NCBI GenBank assembly: GCA_002383425.1
Contig: DFYV01000117.1
Span: 1,317-8,488 of the forward strand
Length of the DNA stretch: 7,172 nt
DNA from: Bacteroidales bacterium UBA4073
GTDB taxonomy: Bacteria > Bacteroidota > Bacteroidia > Bacteroidales > Tenuifilaceae
Direction of reading: 5' to 3'
Of the stretch, positions 4,476 through 7,172 are shown one piece after another. The number at the start of each line of letters is the position of its first letter. Position 1 is the first letter of the stretch. Made by a program: the position numbers and the translations under genes. Below the pieces are notes generated by a model, which was not told the DNA's origin, did not search any database, and saw only the letters and a list, made by a program, of their open reading frames with translations.

Positions 4476-6689
4476 ATGCTTATACTACTTGTGAAAAAAA
4501 CCATTACATCGATCTTACTGTTGCTAATAGTAAGCAGATGTGCCATTTTTGCCCAAAACTCTCAGTACGAACGTTCCGACTTTCAGCGTGATTCCACTTA
4601 CGCCTCGCAGCTATCGGAAAGAATTGATAGTCTCTTTTACAAGGAGCAGTACGATAGCTGCATGCTTATTATTGATAAGGCATTAGTATTTTATGACAAG
4701 TTAGGACTATCGAGCTACAAAATGCAGGCATTGACACGCAGAGGAGCTATCAACAGAATAGAAGGACGATTCAGCAGTGCCATGGCCGACTTCAGTGTTG
4801 TACACGAGTACTACAAGCAAACCGGAAATGTAAAAGGCGAAGCAGCCATACTCAACCAGATTGGAGCCATTTACAGGCTTAGAGGCGATTACCCCACTGC
4901 CCTCGATTACTACTTTAAAGCACTGGCAAACTACCAAAAAGTAAACCATAAACCGGGTGTATCATCGGTGCTTAATAACATTGGAGTAGTTCACCTATAC
5001 CAAAAGCTTTACGATAAAGCCTTGGAGTACTACACCAAATCGTTGGCCATTGAGGAAAGCCTAAAAAACGATGAAGGAATTGGCACTTCGTACCTCAACA
5101 TTGGAGAGGTTTACCGTAAAAAAGGAGATTTGCAAAAAGCTGCCGACTACTACCTTAGAGCTTTGGTTTACGCCAACCGCACAAACGACCTCGATGCTGT
5201 TGGAACTATCTATAACGAGCTTGCCGGTATTAACATCGATAATGGAACAATGAGCGATGTTCTAAAATACCTGAATATTGCCCACAACACCTTTGTAAAG
5301 ACAAATAGCCCTCAACGAATTGCCGAATGTGAAATTAACTTCGGCAAATACTACCAAAAAGTTGGGCAGCTTAGTCAAGCTAGTTTGCATTATGCCAAGG
5401 CACTTGAGCTTGCCACAAAGAACAACCTGCTCGAATTAAAAAGCAATGCCCATTATCAGCTTAGCAACATTTACGATAAACAGGGCAAAACCCAATTGGC
5501 CTACTCGCACTTCAAAAAGTACATCGCAACTCGCGACAGCCTTTTTAACGAGGATAATGCCAGAAAATCGATTCAAGCCGAATTCTTTTACAGGTTTGAG
5601 AAGCAACAGGAGGAGCACCGAATTGCCCAGGCAAAAAAAGAAGCGGAATATGCTGAGCGCATTAAGCAAGATAAAGTGATAAGATTCTCACTCATTTCAA
5701 TAATCAGCCTTGCGATCATTCTTATAGTATTTATTCTATTACACCTGCAAAAAATTAAACAGAAAAACGAAGAGCTCAACTACCATCAAAAAGAAATTCT
5801 TGAGAAAAACGAAGAGCTTCAGCAGCAGCAGGAAGAAATTACAGCTCAACGCGACGAAATAGAGCGCAAAAACCTCATACTTGAGCAATCGCAACAAATT
5901 ATTGCCGATAAGAATGAAAGGATGATAGGCAGTATTCAATATGCCAAAACCATTCAAAACGCACTTTTACCAAAACCCGAAAAGTTTGCCGATCTTTTTG
6001 CTGATTACTTCGTAATTTTTCAGCCCAAAGATATTGTTAGTGGCGATTTTTACTGGATTAACAACGATGATCGATACACATACGCAGCAGTAATGGACTG
6101 CACGGGGCACGGTGTACCCGGGGCATTCATGTCGATGATTGGCAACACGTTACTTAACAAGATTGTAATTGAATGGGGTGTATTTCAGCCCTCCATAGTA
6201 CTTGAATCGCTTAACGAGCAGTTGCTGCAAGCGCTAAAGCAGAAAGAAATTGGGAACACTGTGCTTGCCGGAATCGACATTGCCTTTGTTACCATCGACA
6301 GGCACGAGCAAAAGATATACTTTGCAGGAGCAGCACGTCCTATGCTAATCATACAAAAGGATGAAATACAGCTTGTAAAAGGTGGCATACGCTCAACGGG
6401 AGGCTTTCAACCTGCAAATATCAAGCCTTTTGAAGGAATAATTTTTGAGAACATCACCCCAACCCAAATTTACCTGTTCTCCGATGGTTACGCTGACCAA
6501 ATTAGTACCGATAGAAAGAAATTCGGTTTACAGCGACTTATCGATTTAATTTACCAATCTCACACCAAGCCAATGGATGCCCAGCGTGATTTACTTATGA
6601 GAATGATGGAAAACCACTTGCATGGAACTGACCAACTCGACGATATTTGTATAATGGGAATACGATTAAAATCAGAACTCATGACTTAA
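4476..6689 (+). CDS. Transmembrane TPR sensor with cytoplasmic SpoIIE/PP2C-type serine phosphatase
   Basis: A 737-residue protein. Residues 1-26 form a signal peptide (probable cleavage after AIFA). A GTG at codon 6 would give VKKTITSILLLL, an equally plausible signal start. Residues about 44-355 hold a run of tetratricopeptide repeats, with typical helix pairs such as LNQIGAIYRLRGDYPTALDY (126-145), LNNIGVVHLY (166-175) and YLNIGEVYRKKGDLQKAADY (206-225). A single membrane helix lies at about 404-424. A Glu/Gln-rich coiled coil follows at about 425-485. The GSIQYAKTIQNALLP linker (485-499) leads into the SpoIIE phosphatase domain. Candidate metal-binding Asp residues are all present: Asp523 in SGDFYW, Asp541 in MDCTGHGVPGAFM, Asp670 in FSDGYADQ, and Asp722/Asp723 in QLDDICIMG. 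Predicted topology puts the TPRs in the periplasm and the phosphatase in the cytoplasm. Family members dephosphorylate regulators such as anti-sigma antagonists. No such partner is encoded nearby and the ligand is unknown. The gene appears monocistronic. Confidence 0.92.
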   Translation: MLILLVKKTITSILLLLIVSRCAIFAQNSQYERSDFQRDSTYASQLSERIDSLFYKEQYDSCMLIIDKALVFYDKLGLSSYKMQALTRRGAINRIEGRFSSAMADFSVVHEYYKQTGNVKGEAAILNQIGAIYRLRGDYPTALDYYFKALANYQKVNHKPGVSSVLNNIGVVHLYQKLYDKALEYYTKSLAIEESLKNDEGIGTSYLNIGEVYRKKGDLQKAADYYLRALVYANRTNDLDAVGTIYNELAGINIDNGTMSDVLKYLNIAHNTFVKTNSPQRIAECEINFGKYYQKVGQLSQASLHYAKALELATKNNLLELKSNAHYQLSNIYDKQGKTQLAYSHFKKYIATRDSLFNEDNARKSIQAEFFYRFEKQQEEHRIAQAKKEAEYAERIKQDKVIRFSLISIISLAIILIVFILLHLQKIKQKNEELNYHQKEILEKNEELQQQQEEITAQRDEIERKNLILEQSQQIIADKNERMIGSIQYAKTIQNALLPKPEKFADLFADYFVIFQPKDIVSGDFYWINNDDRYTYAAVMDCTGHGVPGAFMSMIGNTLLNKIVIEWGVFQPSIVLESLNEQLLQALKQKEIGNTVLAGIDIAFVTIDRHEQKIYFAGAARPMLIIQKDEIQLVKGGIRSTGGFQPANIKPFEGIIFENITPTQIYLFSDGYADQISTDRKKFGLQRLIDLIYQSHTKPMDAQRDLLMRMMENHLHGTDQLDDICIMGIRLKSELMT

Positions 6690-6720
6690 CAGCAAAATAA
6701 AATGTCGCAAGTTTACATAT

Positions 6721-6769
6721 AATTAGAAATTACAAATTACAAATTACGAATTACGAATTACGAATTAGA
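6721..6769. repeat. Heptamer tandem array, consensus AATTACG / AATTACA (7 units)
   Basis: Seven units: AATTAGA, two AATTACA, three AATTACG, AATTAGA. Variation is confined to the last two bases, and the G- and A-ending variants are clustered. It begins 32 bases after the phosphatase stop codon. The period is the same as in the four arrays at 3612-4058, but the consensus differs. Confidence 0.93.
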
Positions 6770-6911
6770 GTTCATAAAGTTAAAAGGAAAAAGAGAAAAA
6801 TAAAAGGCATTGATAAACTCTATATTCTAAATTCAAAACAAAATGATTTATTAGAAAAGACAGGATAAGCTTTGATATTACGATTTTGAATTTAGAAATT
6901 GTTTAGGATTT

Positions 6912-7012
6912 AGGGGGTGTAATAAAACAATCTTTACAAATAATATTTGTTTCTTTCTATTAATCAACCAATTATATAAATAAGATGGATAAGTTATTCT
7001 ATTACACCCCCT
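6912..7012. mobile_element. MITE-like element, 101 bp with 13-bp perfect terminal inverted repeats
   Basis: AGGGGGTGTAATA at 6912-6924 is the exact reverse complement of 7000-7012. Extending inward gives 15 of 16 matching bases. The G5 tract stands out in very AT-rich surroundings, as transposon ends often do. The interior has no ORF but contains a perfect small palindrome (ACAAATA, A, TATTTGT at 6936-6950). At 101 bp it is far too short for a transposase, so it would be non-autonomous or a remnant. TTTAGGATTT directly abuts the left end (6902-6911) and recurs at 7025-7034, 12 bases past the right end, so it is not a clean target duplication. The alternative is a transcribed stem-loop. No insertion-sequence family is assigned. 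Confidence 0.55.
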
Positions 7013-7110
7013 TAGTGCTTTGGATTTAGGATTTTTAGACAAAAATGCGTCAATTTATTTTACGAGTAAAACTTTATAAAATATTGATTTTCAGCCATGG
7101 GTCAGGAGTT

Positions 7111-7129
7111 CTGAACCTTACAGGTTCAG
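7111..7129. repeat. Perfect 8-bp hairpin with 3-base loop
   Basis: CTGAACCT (7111-7118) and AGGTTCAG (7122-7129) form a perfect stem around TAC. Neither strand has a T-tract after the stem, so it is not a standard intrinsic terminator. On the minus strand it spans the stop codon of the possible partial gene at the right edge. Confidence 0.6.
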
Positions 7130-7171
7130 CATAAAATCGATAAGGTTAGTGTCACTATCGAGTTTTAGCTT
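7118..7171 (-). CDS. Possible 3' end of an unidentified minus-strand gene (partial)
   Basis: One minus-strand frame stays open from the right edge to a TAA at 7118-7120 and gives KLKLDSDTNLIDFMLNL. The composition is protein-like (alternating hydrophobic and acidic residues), and another minus frame stops within the first few codons. Seventeen codons are not enough to identify a family or to prove coding. If real, the gene converges on the phosphatase gene, and the intergenic region from 6690 lies between two 3' ends. Confidence 0.3.
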   Translation of the reverse strand, partial: KLKLDSDTNLIDFMLNL

Positions 7172-7172
7172 T

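Larger units (their letters stand above)
6690..7117. other. AT-rich intergenic region with a heptamer array and a MITE-like element
   Basis: No credible gene is seen in this stretch. It contains a heptamer array (6721-6769), a purine-rich tract (about 6775-6810), two degenerate TTCTAAA-type units near 6825-6838, an inverted-repeat element (6912-7012), TTTAGGA-type heptamers on both sides of that element, and a hairpin starting at 7111. No clear intrinsic terminator was found after the phosphatase gene. Confidence 0.75.

Noticed and set aside
4539..4560. Lipoprotein cleavage at Cys22 of the TPR-SpoIIE protein
   Set aside because: The residue before the Cys is Arg (VSRC), which does not fit a lipobox. 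The following AIFA-Q fits ordinary signal peptidase I cleavage better.
7111..7129. Hairpin as an intrinsic terminator for the phosphatase gene or the incoming gene
   Set aside because: No T-run follows the stem on either strand, and it lies more than 400 bases from the phosphatase stop codon.
7043..7132. Plus-strand ORF of 29 codons beginning ATGCGTCAA near the right end
   Set aside because: It is very short, overlaps the hairpin, and has no promoter box or recognisable sequence.

Overview
The window looks like chromosomal DNA from an anaerobic or fermentative member of the Bacteroidota (Bacteroidales-like). Four observations support this. It carries a Bacteroidota-type bTHX ribosomal protein gene. 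Three intergenic regions contain TAnnTTTG promoter boxes. The methylmalonyl-CoA decarboxylase operon has the Bacteroidota layout, with a lamin-tail/OadG fusion. The intergenic DNA is AT-rich and full of heptanucleotide tandem repeats. No species can be assigned from the sequence alone.

Left half, minus strand (about 1-3480): a compact operon reading right to left. Its order is methylmalonyl-CoA epimerase (mce), carboxyltransferase alpha subunit (mmdA), a secreted/membrane lamin-tail-OadG protein (delta-like subunit), a biotin carrier protein (gamma-like), and the first 14 codons of a further gene that runs off the left edge. By position that last gene is the membrane sodium-pump beta subunit. 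Gaps are 26, 17, 32 and 2 bases. Together the products would epimerise methylmalonyl-CoA and decarboxylate it to propionyl-CoA while exporting Na+. This is the energy-conserving end of the succinate-to-propionate pathway. A TAACTTTG promoter box lies just upstream of mce.

Middle (3444-4164): a gene-free stretch of about 720 bp. It holds four tandem arrays of 7-base units, each with a different consensus. The first two arrays closely flank an imperfect, nested inverted repeat of about 186 bp. Next come the 43-residue bTHX gene (missing from longer-ORF lists), with its own promoter box, and a clear intrinsic terminator.

Right half, plus strand (4446-6689): a single large gene with a well-spaced TTG / TAAATTTG promoter. 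It encodes a signal peptide, periplasmic TPR repeats, one membrane helix, a coiled coil and a cytoplasmic SpoIIE/PP2C-type phosphatase. This is a transmembrane sensor phosphatase with no visible partner genes nearby.

Right edge (6690-7172): AT-rich non-coding DNA with a fifth heptamer array and a 101-bp element with 13-bp terminal inverted repeats that looks like a MITE. A short hairpin follows, overlapping the possible 3' end of a minus-strand gene that enters from beyond the window.

The genes belong to known families. The least explained content is the repeat landscape: five heptamer arrays of unrelated sequence and two palindromic elements, all confined to intergenic DNA and in contact with one another.
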